Assembly: GCA_011009095.1 (NCBI GenBank)
Contig: VTPC01090599.1
Coordinates: forward strand, 400,009 to 464,008
Source of the DNA: Ignelater luminosus
Taxonomy: Eukaryota > Arthropoda > Insecta > Coleoptera > Elateridae
Length of the DNA stretch: 64,000 bases
Direction: 5' to 3'
In this document: piece after piece, positions 24,503 to 37,240 of the stretch
How the letters are laid out: each line of letters starts with the position of its first letter
Position numbering within the stretch: position 1 is the first letter of the stretch
Made by a program: the position numbers and the translations under genes
The notes under the pieces: generated by a model
Seen by the model: the letters and a program-made list of their open reading frames with translations, nothing else
What the model was told of the DNA's origin: nothing
Databases searched by the model: none

Positions 24503-26662
24503 GTGTTGTAACAGTCATTTGTTGTTCTTTCCCAGTTACATGGAATTGGCTTTTTACGCTTTCAGGGGTACCCGTAGTTTTTTAATTTTGTAGAAAAAAA
24601 AGCCCTTAATCATAAAACATTGTAATTACAAATGTTGGGTTACAAATTTTATTGGTCTCGGTTCACATTTCTCTTGTTTTCAATTTAAAACATTTTCCGT
24701 ATTTCACAACTTCTAGAGCAGGTGAAACGCTGGGTATATTTATTTCAAATATTAAACTTTAATTCTCCGCAGTGGAAATTTAAATGTTCTATTATATTCT
24801 TTCCTCTTAGGGGTGATATATTCTAGAATTTCTGGATTAGAAGGGTTGTGAAGAGATGTCCTTCCAAACTTGGATGGTGATTTTTTTACCCACTTGAAAG
24901 TTAATATATTACGGTTATCTTGCGGATTTCTTTCTCCTTCTCACTTCTAATCAGATTTCTTTAATTGAAGCCCTGGATAGGATCTTATTATTGTTTAAAG
25001 TTTGCTTAATTTTCTTCCTGCGTTAAGCGTGAAATCACGAACCGGTTGGATTAGACTTTTGGGAAAAATGAGGACTGTTTGTGGCAGACGAGACGCAACC
25101 AGCGTATGAGTTAGTTGTGTTACATTATTATTTGTCAAATTTTGTGACAAGTGAGTGAAAGGAAAACTCTACCATTAGGGGTAAGTTTTCCTTTCCTTGT
25201 ACTTCCTTGTATGCACCGATTTTTGATTGCCTTTTCTTGTCTCCAGTTTTTTTATTTTTACCCGGAAGCCACTGTCTGGAGTTGGGACCTAATAACGTTC
25301 ATCTGGTGGGTCCCACAACTTATTCCCGTTTGGAAGTCAGGAGTCTATCTATCAAACTAAACTGTTAGATTTTATCGTCTCGCGATTTACCACGGGATGC
25401 TGATGAACCGGTAGAAATCATCCGCTTCTGGTCTCTTAAAAGAATCCAGTGCTAAATTATTGTCCATTGACGTCAACTACGATATAGAGATATTTTTTGT
25501 CCGTAAAGATTTTTACTTAAAATAACTTAAGAGTTACTCTTTTCAATCAGTTTAATATTAAAAATTTAATTTTTGTTATATAACTTAATCTTATGATGAC
25601 CTACCACTCATTATAGTCGTAATGTTTTGTTTTAAACTGCAATAATCAACTCATTAGTTTGATATTTCATTTGGTTTTAGAAAATCTAAAACAAAATTTG
25701 TCATAATCGTTTTTTTGGTAATCCTTGAGATCGAATTGTTTTATATTCAGTTTCTGGATCTAAATTGAAACTTGTATGCAAATTTTTCTCCTTTAGGATT
25801 TAGCTTCCGCAGCTTCCGTACGGAACCCGCCGAAGGTTGTGGTAAGATCTGTTTTTTTCTTAAATTTGTGTCCGAAACTGCTTCTTGTTTATTTGCTTAT
25901 AAAACGTTTTGGATAAGTTGACTCTTGATAGTTGATAGATTTAGACTGAAATTTTGCTAAGTAACGTTAAATTAATTTTTTTTACTAATTGCCCTTAATT
26001 AAATTTTTGTAATTTGGATGGTTCTAGTAATTTCATTAAAAAAATGTTTTAAAATTATTAATTTCTCTTTTATGATGGCTGTAAAATTTAAGTAGAAAAA
26101 TGTATTTTTACATTAGTACCTATGAACTTGCAGATTAACGGTTGAAGTGTGCCGGTCGGATAAGTCTATTGTACTAAATTTCTTGATAACATTGAAACTT
26201 ATAATAAATTTTTCAAACACGAAATTTATATCGAATTTAACTTTGGTTTTGATAATAATTGGATTTTTGTAATTAGTGTGAAGGTTAGGGTTTGTTGTAA
26301 CTTAACTTACATTGTTGAGTATTTTTTGTGAACTTATACAATTTTGATTTAATTAAAAGTTAGCTTAATAACTTATTTATTTGATTTGTTGCATATTATC
26401 ACCATTTGCTATTAATTTAGAATTACATAGTATCTTAGGTCTTCTGCATAAAAGACAAAGTTGATATAATCTTGTGTTTTTTTTTAAATAATTTTCTTCA
26501 GTAAATAAATTTCGTCTGTTGGATTTGTGGTTGTTTTATTGTATGTATAACCAATCTCGATCTACGCTCAAGGCCACCGCCTGAGCTTAGTCAGGCCGAG
26601 GACTTAATGGTCCTCGTTTTTCTTTAAATTTAAAAGTGTAACGTAAGGCCGCGTTACAGTGT
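24503..26662. repeat. 4-bp target duplication (GTGT) flanking the LTR-like insertion
   Basis: GTGT occurs at 24503-24506 and again at 26659-26662, directly outside TGTAACA...CGTTACA. Removing the insert and one copy restores an open transposase frame on the minus strand. This confirms both borders independently of the motif match. Confidence 0.85.
24507..26658 (+). mobile_element. Solo LTR-like insertion inside the Tigger gene
   Basis: The 2152-bp block begins TGTAACA and ends CGTTACA (inverted termini, 6 of 7), with TG..CA borders and a 4-bp target duplication. These are usual for a Ty3/gypsy-type LTR. The interior is T-rich on the plus strand with no coding potential and no primer-binding site or pol gene beyond it, so it fits a solo LTR left by recombination. 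The last ~140 bp resemble the end of the block at 37563-39188. A non-autonomous DNA element with 7-bp termini is an alternative. Orientation is arbitrary, set by the shared 3' end. Confidence 0.75.
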
Positions 26663-27798
26663 CTCCTTGATTTGGTGGTCTTTGAAGAGACTTTTCTAAA
26701 CATTTAGTGAAGTCGATTGCGTCTAAACTCCAAGGAGATAAACCGGTAGCCCGAAATCTTTTATAGATCTATCGCCAGTTTTTAGAATTGGAGCAAACTT
26801 TCCTTTTGTTAAATTGTTTTGAAAGATGCTCGCACCTTCATTCTGACACCGTTTTTGACAGGTTTAAAACCAGAAACATCTACTGGTTATAAAATTCTTA
26901 TTAAATTAGGATAAAGTGCTATCAGAATAATTTGAAGCTGAGAACACAGTTCACTTAGCTTTTATGTCAGATGGATAGCATTACCGTTGACAAATAAAGT
27001 TATAGGAAAAACCACGCCAGATTGTTGTAAATCAGGATATAATTTATTATATTACCAATATATTCATAGAAAAGTTTTTTCTCATCCACCCATTACCGCT
27101 TATAAAGAGCTCTCACTCGTCTGGCACAGATCTGAGTATCTCTGTCGGTAACCTTTTATAAAGATAAATGACCATAGGTGGTGTAACCTGACGAGCAGTA
27201 GAGAACGTAAACATAACATGATTTGATTTGTGTATGGTCAACCTTATATACATTTATTTTTCCACGCGAGGCAATGATTGTACTGTTTTTTTAACATAAA
27301 ATAAAATTAGTCTCAGCTTTCAGAATTTTATCATACCCTTTGCCCTGTAATTAAGAATAAATTCAATCAAACCATTTTCTGACATCATTTTCTAAGACTT
27401 TTGAGCTCGACGAAGTTACAGCTTCAGGTGTCTTTATTGCTAGCTCAGCATGCCGTCTGAGAAGTGCCTTATACCACCTTTCGCTGGATTATGTTTTGGA
27501 CACGCATCATGAAAATCTTTAACAGGTGATTTTATACCTTCAGCTCGTCGAGGAAACCCTTTCTGATAATTTGTGATTATGCAAGATGTGACTCCTCAGC
27601 TGCAAGTATAAGCTTTGGTTCATGTCCAGTTTTCACAAATTTATGACTCAATCTGAATTGGAGTGTTGATCTCGGAATACCACATAGAGTAGAAGCTCAT
27701 TTTTTAGGCATTCCATTTTGTATAGCTTCAAGAACTCTTTCTATAACTTCCTCACTGTAAGTTTTTTGATATGTACTACCTTCTCGAATTTTGATCAT
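26663..27798 (-). pseudogene. Tigger/pogo transposase, N-terminal and DDE part
   Basis: From the ATG at 27798 the minus strand gives the CENP-B/psq-type DNA-binding start (YSEEVIERVLEAIQNGMPKK, then STLCGIPRSTLQFRL). A second HTH-like region and the DDE_1 domain follow. The first catalytic site, normally DETxF, reads AETNFIL near 27310. The second, normally FVDGH, reads FVNGN near 26975. The third region LIALYPNLIRIL.PVDVSGF near 26890 keeps its Asp. Two of three catalytic acids are therefore substituted, and there are many stops and frameshifts. The end near 26700-26663 reads DAIDFTKCLEKSLQRPPNQG and runs straight into the insertion site. Full coding length without the insert is about 620 codons, normal for Tigger. 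Confidence 0.85.
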
Positions 27799-28397
27799 TT
27801 CCTGTATCTGTTAACAATAAACCCACATTATAGGTATCTACCTAGGTCGTTGTATGTGTAGAAAAGTTTTTATTGTTTCAAAAAGAAATATAACTATAAG
27901 TAGGTACTATTCTTTTATTGTTTCAATTGATGCAAAATTAAAATTAATTCTGAAGTATTATCTGTTATCTACAGTGATTGGTGAGAAATGTGATTTTCAA
28001 TATCTTCTTTTGTCAATAAGGAGTATAAACACAAGAATAAAAAAGTTTATCAAAATTACAGTTATTGGTATCCTTGTCAACAGAATAGACATCTAAATAA
28101 CAATATACAATAACAAAAAATGAACCATTCTTAAGACTTACATTTAATGGCGGTTCCTAAGCAAATCACTGAGAATTGGGTAGCGCTAATGTATGAGTTA
28201 GTTAACGTGCTTTTCTTAGGCAAAGCTACTAACGTTTCAGATATAGAAAATAAACTTTACTTCCAATAAGTAAATCAAGCTTTGTTTTATCTTTTGTTCA
28301 TTCTTCGTCTCTAGCTTAACTTAGCTCTAAAAAGTCTACCAATGCGAGGACATAAAGTTTGCTTTCTTTTGCTTTGGAGATTTGAATATATTTCAAC
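27799..28397. other. Interval between Tigger gene and piggyBac-like element
   Basis: Probably begins with Tigger 5' non-coding sequence. An 80-codon ORF at 27854-28096 has no recognised motif. No terminal repeat is identified. Confidence 0.35.
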
Positions 28398-28401
28398 TTA
28401 A

Positions 28402-29341
28402 CCCTTATCCGGCCAACGTATTTTATTTACGTTACCGGGCAAGGTAGGTCCAGTGGACCGGCCTTTGCATTAAAAAGTTTGTATGGTACTTTTTGTCAGG
28501 ATTGCGTACACGGGTAATTAAGTAAGATAAAAACAATTATTATTTAAGATTACTAGAAGTAAATGTCTTCCCTGGTTCGATATAATTTTGCAAAATCGTA
28601 TAATCTAATTTACCTAGAACGGCACCAGAGACTCAAAAATCATATTTTTGTATTGGGTTATCTTCATTTCTGTATAATTTTTCTACAAAGTCATATATTT
28701 TATAGCTTGTACGTGAGTTTTGCTAAATTCATGTCTTCTTTCATTTGGCATAATATTATAAAACTTTTAAAACCTAAAAATATAATGTAATTTACCTAAA
28801 AGGGCAGCAGAAGCACAATAAAAGGTATCAATTAGCCTTTCATTTTGATTTAATACTACCAGACATACAAAAAACCTTTTCAAAATTATTTTAAAAACTC
28901 TCAACGTTTGAGATTTTTATAAGGGGTGAGTTATTTTTGTATTTCAGTACATTGACATCTAAAAAAATATCAATTCGGAAGATTTCATAATTTTGTATTC
29001 TACAATATTCATAAAACCATAAACCATCGTAATTACCACTAATATTGTCATTTGAAACTTACAATAACAAAAGATAAACATAATTTACAAAGAACTCTTT
29101 AGTATTAATAGAAATGTAAGCAGGGTCCAATGGACCCACCTTGCCCGGTTATTTAATAATCAACTTAAAAATTTTTTTCATCTACTAAATATAAATTAAA
29201 ATATTTGACTAGCTGATAACATTCTACCTAAGGTATTCTTAGAAGTCATAAGGACTAATTACCCTAAGACAAATATTTTAGAAAATATGACAAAGTAAAA
29301 TGGACGCCGTGTCCATTAGACCCACCTTGACCGGATAATGG
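28402..29341. mobile_element. piggyBac-like non-autonomous element (MITE)
   Basis: The 940-bp element is bounded by TTAA on both sides (28398-28401 and 29342-29345), the piggyBac target. The left end CCCTTATCCGGCCAA and the right end (reverse complement CCATTATCCGGTCAA) are inverted repeats. Sub-terminal inverted copies of CCGGGCAAGGTNGGTCCANTGGACC lie at 28435-28461 and 29122-29148, and a variant sits in the right terminus (29304-29335). No transposase motif is present inside; the small ORFs are T/A-rich chance frames. It must have been moved by a related active piggyBac transposase elsewhere. Confidence 0.8.
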
Positions 29342-29345
29342 TTAA

Positions 29346-30719
29346 GTATAAAGACACCGATAAAGAAGGACGTAAACGCTCAATCGAAAATAAAAATACG
29401 AAACTTAAAGAATGCGAAGGAAGCCAGTATAACTTGAGTCAACCTTGGGGAAGGGAAGATCCTACAATACAAGTTGAACTTTTGCTAACTATGATCACGA
29501 TCAAATTGGATGATAGTAAGTTCATTAAAGATTATGTAAAGAAGACTCTAACGATAGCACATAGTACTTAAATTGCCCGGGATCCTATACCAAAATGATG
29601 TTTTCGTTAAACTAGTTTTACCTGAAGATTAATTATTGATATGAAAATTACAGTGACGTAGTATAAATTTAATTTTTAACATAAACTAATTCATTGAAAA
29701 AATGTTTATGAACGATACATTTTAAAATCAACACCTTCATCATCTTCTTAGGTTGAATCTAACAGAAGATTAAGTTCTAGATCTTTTAAGACTTTAGAGA
29801 ATTTCTGCCCAGTTTTGTTTTATTAGACTTTTTATAACCGTTGATAAATAGAAACCTGGCCAAAGAAAAAGCAATGTCATTAGGTTCTTATTAATATCGA
29901 AATATTCTTAAATTAGATTCAAGTTGAAATATTTGTAAATTACAAAATATTTAATAAAAAACTTACTGTTTAAACACATCTTATGGAGAATAAATAAATA
30001 AGAAGGAGAAGGATATACCTAATACAAGCGAGTTGCATAACTAACGCTTCCCTTCAGTTTTTTTCATAGTCCTTTCCATTCCAGATACCTAGTATACATT
30101 TCACTGCTCTAAGACAATCTTTTAAAATTTCAAATATTTCTTTGACTTGATTTTTTTGTTGCTCTCACGGTCTGTAAATAAAGTGAAATGTCGACCGAAA
30201 AACAAAGGAAATAATAGTGCTCTTGTAAAAAATGAATATCATTTGACAGAGCAATCAGGGGTAGATAAAACTTACTTACACAGATAATTGAATCGAAAGA
30301 TGTACAAAGGATTCGTTTTTGTAAAAAAAATGCAACAAAAAAAGTAAAAAGGTTTGAAACAGTGGAGCTTGCCCATAGCTTGCAATACGGGAAGTTTCAC
30401 TTATTTAGTATTCTAATAAGACACTTGACACTCACATTCGTATGAGAACTAAAGGAAACTACTTAGAAGCACAGCCCACGCCCACAAAGTAAAGATTCGC
30501 AGTAAATTAACGGTATTAAATATTTTTTACGAGTTTGAACTTCAGTAACAACCTTAATCCTTTGTATATCTCTGACGTTAACGTTTTTATATTAAAGAAA
30601 CGTACTATTTTTAGTTCTAGTAAACGAAATAGCAAACTTCAAAACCCAGGTTTTTGATTTTTGAACATGGGTCGTGACACTGTGCGTCGATAGGACGGTA
30701 ACTGATGAATAACATTTTA
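29346..30719. other. Interval upstream of the copia relic
   Basis: A 77-codon ORF (29338-29571) begins at the right TTAA of the piggyBac-like element and contains QPWGREDPTIQVELLLTMITI. It is unrecognised and may be remnant coding sequence. The rest, to 30719, is AT-rich and could include an unrecognisable copia gag. Confidence 0.35.
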
Positions 30720-32590
30720 ACCATTGTAACCAGTGTAACTATTACGGACACTTTGCGCTTAATTGCAAGATAAAAACTAAATAAAAGAAGTTGAAAAAAG
30801 GACAAAAATGGCAACTGAGCTTTCTAACTACTTGGCAACGGACGTTATCAGTGAATGTCAGTAATTTGCCAGTGAAGAACAGTTTTATTGCAGATCTAGA
30901 TGCTTCTATCCATATATGCAATGATTTGACAATTCGTCAGGATACTCGTATGTCCGAAACTCAACCCTATAAAGTGACTATCTTATATAACAGAACAATC
31001 CCAAATAAAGTCAGTTTCCATCAGAAAATCGAATAAAGTTTCAGAGCACAATCAGGTTTTGTACGTACCTCTACAATGTGTTTTACTGTCAGAAAGAACT
31101 TTCTAATGCAGATAGAAATCTGATAGTGACTTAAACAAGTTAGATATACCTGATCGTAATTTCACTCAGAAAATGACAGTTATTGTTTATCAAACGCTAA
31201 TATACAGCACAGACATCTAGCGCATATTAGTCATAAGGTACTTCTATATTTTATGAAACCAAAAGACTAAGTTCATGAGAAGCTGATTTTCAAGCATTTT
31301 GTGGGATATCGGGCAGCCAAAAAAATGTGGTTTTAAGAACACGCGTGATAAAGAGTATTGCAACCATAGGATATCGACTTTGTTTTCAAACAATCTTTAG
31401 ATTACCAAACAACCAAGTGTGTATTTAACATAAACATCTGATCAAGTAAGAAACCAAATCCAAGACACTGCCTGGTTTAAGCTGTAAAGTACTTAAGCAC
31501 AAAACCACAAAACCTGTAGACTTTACTTACCGTGCACGGGAAAAGTCACAATATCAAGAAAAGCATTATTCTTGGAATTTGAACAAGGAAGTTTATATTT
31601 AGCAAAGATGAATTAATAACAGCTGAAAACTGAGGGAGAATAGTCCAGCCCGGTTTTGAGCGAGACTTCGTCTTTAGTGTATCTTTCAGAATCTTTTAAA
31701 TTCCCGAATGCTAAGAATAGGAACTCAGATTATCCACTCCGCGCTCTACCAACGTTCTTAGCTAAGGAAATTCCACGATGAGGAGAAAAAGACAGATAAA
31801 ATCCAAAGACCTTAGAAAACTACATCATTACACAACCCTTAAAGATCCAATTTCGATGTAAGAAGCACTGACAAGATACAGCAATCACAAACAATGGAAG
31901 CCGAGTACTAGGCCTTGATAATCAATCAAGCTTGAAAATTAACAGAACTGCTTGCCAAAACGAAGTCAGTAAATTACATACAAATGATGTATCCGAGAAG
32001 GTAATGCAACATAAGCTTGCCTTGTTGTAAAGGGAGGTTCACAGAAGAAGGGCATTAACTACCAATTTAATTTAAACATTGATCCGAATTATGAGATGTC
32101 TATGCTGCAGCTACTACTTATGATTTCCTGATAAAATCTGCAGATTGAAAAAAATATCTATAGGTCCAGAAACACAGTTGAGCTTATTACAAAATTAAAA
32201 TTTCTGGCGCACTCATTTCTGTAGTTTCTGATCATATTCAGCAGTAGCCCAAACTACAAAAATAAGCTAATGCGACAACTACTGCAGAAGTTCAACGTGA
32301 AATGCTTTGAAGAAATAGAACATTTTCTCGTAATTAGGATAATTCGTCACAGAAGAAATAATAAAGCCTTTATCAAAATTATATCATTAAAGGAGAATTG
32401 ACCAAGAGATTGTCACCAACTTTACATGAAGTCGACAAAATATTCCGAATGCCACATCAGAAAGCGATTGTGAACCTGCTATTTGTCAGCTAAGTCTCGT
32501 GACCTGACATTTGCTATGCAGTAAACAGTATCTGTCGCTTCAACGTCAATCCTTTGGAATGCTGTAAGGGTGATCCTTAATAGATCCCAA
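30720..32590 (+). pseudogene. Ty1/copia retrotransposon gag-pol relic
   Basis: The domain order is that of copia. A CCHC zinc knuckle CNQCNYYGHFALNC lies at 30725-30766. The protease-like FIADLDASIHICND (30880-30925) has the DSG triad changed to DLD. GAG-pre-integrase HRHLAHISHKVL lies near 31215-31250. A much-degraded integrase interval follows. RT begins near 31890 (KLTELLAKTKS) and continues with CLVVKGGSQKKGINY near 32015-32060 and FNVKCFEEIEHFLVIRIIRHRRN near 32290-32350. The connection region ends with KAIVNLLF...PDICYAVN near 32460-32520. Stops and frameshifts occur throughout. No LTRs were found on either side, and the 3' end is cut where a minus-strand LINE begins. Confidence 0.8.
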
Positions 32591-32639
32591 TAGATTTATT
32601 AATTAACTTATTCTTCTTTTTCCTTTTTTTAGGCCTTAG

Positions 32640-34015
32640 GCCTGTTATTTTTCGTCTGTCTCTTTAAAATGTGTTCCTAAGACGAGGATGTTCAGCTATC
32701 AGCTCATCTTTTTGGTGGTCTTCCTGGTGGTCTTCTTGTGTTAGGTTTATTATCTCTTGTTATTTTGACTATTCCATTAGCTGTTGTTCTTCACTGAGTT
32801 CATATGTTTCTTCAATCGTTGTTTTCAGGATGCTAGTTAAGGTTTTCATTACTGAGCTTAGTAGGGTTATTCCTCTATAGTTTACTGGGTTTCTCATTTT
32901 TCCTTTTTTGAATATAGGGATCGTTACACTTGTTTTTCAGCTGTTAGGGATTGTTTCCTTTTCCATTATTATTTAATATAGTTTTGTTAGCTCTATTGTA
33001 AGTTATGTTCCTAGCTCGTTATTGATTTTGTCCTTTCCTGGTACTTGCCTGTTTTGTAATTTTCTAATTGCCGCTTTTACTTGTGTTTCTTCTATTGTAA
33101 TAGTTGGTTCTTGAATTTGCCCTTCTGGTATGGTTACTTGTTCTTCTGATTTTTTTTCGTTTAATTCGGCATTTTCCTGTAGGTGCAATCCTTTAAAGTA
33201 TTGAACCCATGTTTGTTTGCCTATAATTTATGTTTCTACGTTTTAACGCTCCATCTGGATCTTTCTCCATGTCCTTCGTGAAGTTGTTCCAGTATTCCTT
33301 TTTAAGTTGTCGTATGTTTGCGTTGATTCGGTTTCTTGTTTGGATGTATCTTGACTTCATTTCGTCTATTCTATATCGCTGTTGATGTGTTTAAGATATA
33401 CTTCCCTTTTTTCTCTTGCTAGATTTTTTATTTCTTGTGTAAACAAGGGTTTCTTATTATTTTGTTTGTTAATATTTATCTTCCGTTTTCTAAGTGTTTC
33501 ATTAACTGATTCTGTGATATTTGTTTCTATTTTTTGCCAAGCTTCTTCTACTGTGTCATTTTCCTCTATCTGATTATTGAATATTTTCTGTGCTAGTCGA
33601 TTTTTGTAAAGGTTTTTCGTTAAATCATCTGAAATAGATTCTATGTTGAGCTTTTCTATGAATTCTGCTGGTAATTTTCGCTTTTTTTGTATTGATAACC
33701 TTATTTTACCGAGAACAAGGCGATGATCTGTTCCTATGCTTGCTGACGTTAGTGCTCTGATGTCTAACATCTGCATTGGATGAACGGATCTGTTTGTTAC
33801 TATGTAGTCTATTATGGATGTTTGTCCTCTTGTATTTGTCCCGGTTATTTTGTGTTGTGGTTTATGAGGAAAGAATGTATTGTTTATCCGTAACTTATTG
33901 TTTGCGCATAATTCTATGAGCATGCCTCCGTTACTGTTAATATGATCTTCATTGAATTGATTCATTACGGAGGGAACGCCTTTAGGTGGTCATAATAATT
34001 TGTCTATAATGTAAG
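32640..34015 (-). pseudogene. LINE copy with 5' truncation and deleted RT core
   Basis: On the minus strand the endonuclease part is open for 199 codons (33965-33366), with GQTSIIDYIVTNRSVHP and TDHRLVLGKIRLSIQKK, the DYI/TDHR catalytic region of APE endonucleases. The linker and RT start follow (33188-32820: QVKAAIRKLQNRQVPGKDKI, VTIPIFKKGK, NYRGITLLSSVMK). After a LSEEQQ motif near 32800 the sequence jumps to the extreme C-terminal RRPPGRPPKR (near 32720). The RT palm, including the F-A-D-D site, is therefore missing. The 3' tail is AAAAAAAGGAAAAAGAAGAATAAG-like at about 32640-32615. It belongs to the same broad LINE type as the copy at 37338-42067. Confidence 0.8.
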
Positions 34016-34029
34016 TGTTGATCATTCTT

Positions 34030-34275
34030 CTCTATATTTGCAGAGATAATTTTACGCGGAAAACATTTTGAAAAATTGAACTTGCTGTTTATTATAACAA
34101 CTTAAAGTTTTTCGAAAAACTTTTGCGACATATGTTAGCAGGACTTGGAAATGTCTTGGTATGTCAGTAGGATAGCTTGAGAAGGTACGTAATTTTTACA
34201 TAATACTCAACCGGGGATCGAACCCTGATCCGACCATCTATAGACTGAGTGCCACTACTACTCCTTGTGGATAGC
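34030..34275 (-). repeat. tRNA-derived SINE fragment
   Basis: The minus strand carries an exact Pol III B-box GGTTCGATCCC (complement of 34214-34224) in a T-arm-like stem, CAGGG/CCCGG. Upstream is a tRNA-like anticodon region CTCAGTCTATAGATGG. A unique body follows (GAGTATTATGTAAAAATTACG, then a region around ACATTTCCAAGTCCTGC) and ends in AT-rich sequence. The A-box is weak (GTGGCACTCAG). It is a SINE or tRNA pseudogene rather than a functional tRNA. Confidence 0.45.
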
Positions 34276-37240
34276 AGCATTATTACCTTGCTGAAAAACC
34301 CGAGTTTCACCATAAGCCTTTTTCCTACGTGCGTTCAGTTACACACATCTAAATTAAATGTAGATAAGAATATTTGCTATCATGTAAGCCATACAAGTCC
34401 CACTTCTTCATCTTGTGAAAATAACTTCTTTCCGTTTCTTGGCTTAGCTAGTAGCAATACTTGTAAGTTTTATTCTTAGTTTGTGTGTGTTTACACTAGG
34501 ATCGGAGTTTAGCGAAAGTATAGAACAGCAATCTTCCTTAGTAAAGCAATTCGAACAGAATCAGACGTTATAATATGTTACAAAATGATTTTGTTTAATT
34601 TTACGTAATTTAAAAACTGGATTTTTATGTAAACCTGCATAAGTTTTCTTTGGTTTTTGATGAAGTTAGCTCCTCTCACAGAAATGCTGATCCTAGTATC
34701 AGGTTTTGTATTGAGTGTAGAATTGTACCTATTTCAATCATCAACGAATCTCTGAACATCAGTTTCTCGGTAAGCACAATTTAGATGTAAAATCAAATCA
34801 AGTCCAGATAATACCATGCAAGAAAGAAAAGAAAATAATATTTACTGACTTGAAGACTTGATTAAATGATTTTTAAAAATACATCTAAAGCTTATTCTTT
34901 CATCTTTTTCAGCCGTATTATTCATCTTCCACGATAATCAACTGAGCCACTCCGGTCCAAAGATCGTATTTGAGTAGAGTATCTACTACAAATTACAAAG
35001 AAAGCTTAATGTATTACATAAGTAGTATGTAATTGAGAATTTTATTTCTTATCCATTATTCATTATAATAGCTTGCTTAGAATAAATTATTCTTTATGAA
35101 GAATACTAGTAAACTACAACAAGCTTCAGAAAATAAGGAGCAGAAAATAAGAAGCAGAAGAATTATTTATTTCGTTATTATTTGTTTCTGAAACAATTTT
35201 TTTGTCGAATTGATCAATGTCTACCTATAACAATTGTTGATAGTTCAGTACGAAGGGACCTTAGAGTTTGTTAGCATCATTTAACTTCTTCAAAAAGAAA
35301 AAGGAAAACTACGTTTATAACATCAACAAAAAAGCAAATAAATAAAAACATCTACTTTTATTGACATTTTACTTTATATTCCACGATTTTGCAGGTACGT
35401 CCCTAGAGATTCCAACAAGTGGGTTTATGTTTACTAACAAAAATATCTTGAGGTTGAGAATTTTCTCCCAAATTTAAAAATATAAATAATTACAGTCGCA
35501 CTTTTTTAAAATTTCAATTTATTCTTAATCTCAAAGTTCCTACAGAACGTCTTTCCAATTTTTTGTAGTACGCAACCCAAGATAAACTTATTAACTTTAT
35601 TATGCACATTCTTTTAATAAACCCATGCAGACTTCAAGTTATAAATAGTAATGTTAATAGCGAATATTCTTTATTAACTCTTTACCACTGCAATTCTGAA
35701 CTAAAGTGCCCTTGTAATGTTATTAAACTACTGCTTATAATACCGAGGAGCAACGCAGGTAATCTTCCCCGTGTCGTAGTGGTCTTAATGTTATTCATGC
35801 ACTCATTGCGGTCTTGGTAATTATGTTTCTCCCTCAATTTCTGTCCTTAAGTTTATCTTAACGATTCCTATAAAAACATTTGGCCTCTACTGATTTACTT
35901 ATTAATTTGTTTCTTTTTTCCCTCTTTCTTAAAGTGTTCTTGGCAGAATTATTTAGAAAACCGTAATCTAGAATAATTATCGTCATTCGGCTTAATTGGT
36001 GTTCTACATAAAAGAGTACGGAATTCTATGTTGAAATTGATAAGAATAAATGTCCAGAATCTAGATTATTTGTAGTATTATAGGTTTGACAAAATGACAA
36101 AATGTGTTATTAACCGCAAAAGAATTATTCAATTTGTAATAATCAGTCAGTGTCAATATGTCAAATATACCTAATTCATACAACTACGTACGTATCTCAT
36201 GCGAGTTGATTAAGATCACATTCGGTTTCATTATTATCCTGTAAAATCTTCTCTTTTATTTTTAGGCTAAGAATGTCTAAAATATGTATAAAAAATTCTT
36301 CAAGTTCAACTTGGTTGCTTTGAAACTGCTACAGATATCAAGTTATTTTTTTAATGGCTCTTTTAACATCTGATGACATGATTCTATAAAAACAGAGTTA
36401 ATTCTTGGTAATACTCGGAAAACGCCAGCCCTTCTTTCAAATACAAACGTATATTGGGATGAACATGTTGTTATATTAATTGTAGGCTAATCTTATAATT
36501 GGATTTTTTTGTTTAGCTGTTGGTTTTAAATTCTACATTTATAGTATGTATCTTCGAACAAAATAAATATGTAGATTAGTTTGGTCTAAAATCAAGTACT
36601 CTCATTGAAGTATTCTGTTGTGTCAATTTTAGTCTTCTTTGTTTCAGATTGGAGACCTTACAAAAACATTTATTAGAGAAGTAACAAAGCTTCTTACATT
36701 TTACCCTCAATGTTAATGGATTAAATCTATATCTTCTTTACCATTCTTTGCTTTTCAGTTTCCATTGACGTGTACTGTGCTGCTACCTCACCTCCTCGAT
36801 ATGTAGTGTTTTAGAGAAACCTTGTCTACCCAGAAATTCGTCAAAATAAATTTTAAAAAATTAACCAAACAATCGATTTTGATAAAATAATTATTCATGC
36901 CCCAAACTCCACCTCCGTGTGTTCTGCAACAACAAACCACAACTCCGTTTCCCTACACAACCATCTAAATTTTCTCAAAATCTATAAACTAGTTTTATAG
37001 AAATAACCTTTTGAATTTTCAAATTTATGAATGCACACAGAATCATAATAATTAACATTTCGTGACAATTCTCTTCCAGACTCAATACTAAATAGTTTAC
37101 GTTATTGTTGGAAACTTAGTTCCCCTTCTAGAAGATTGTTACTATTTTTCAGAATTCCGGTAACCATCTGCTATAACAAATGTAAATGAGTATCTCCTTC
37201 GAGGATGTCCTAAATGATTCAATAAAGTGGTTTAATTTTC
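34276..37240. other. Gene-free AT-rich interval
   Basis: No coding sequence, RNA or bounded repeat could be supported. The 72- and 76-codon ORFs present have no family motif. Confidence 0.4.
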
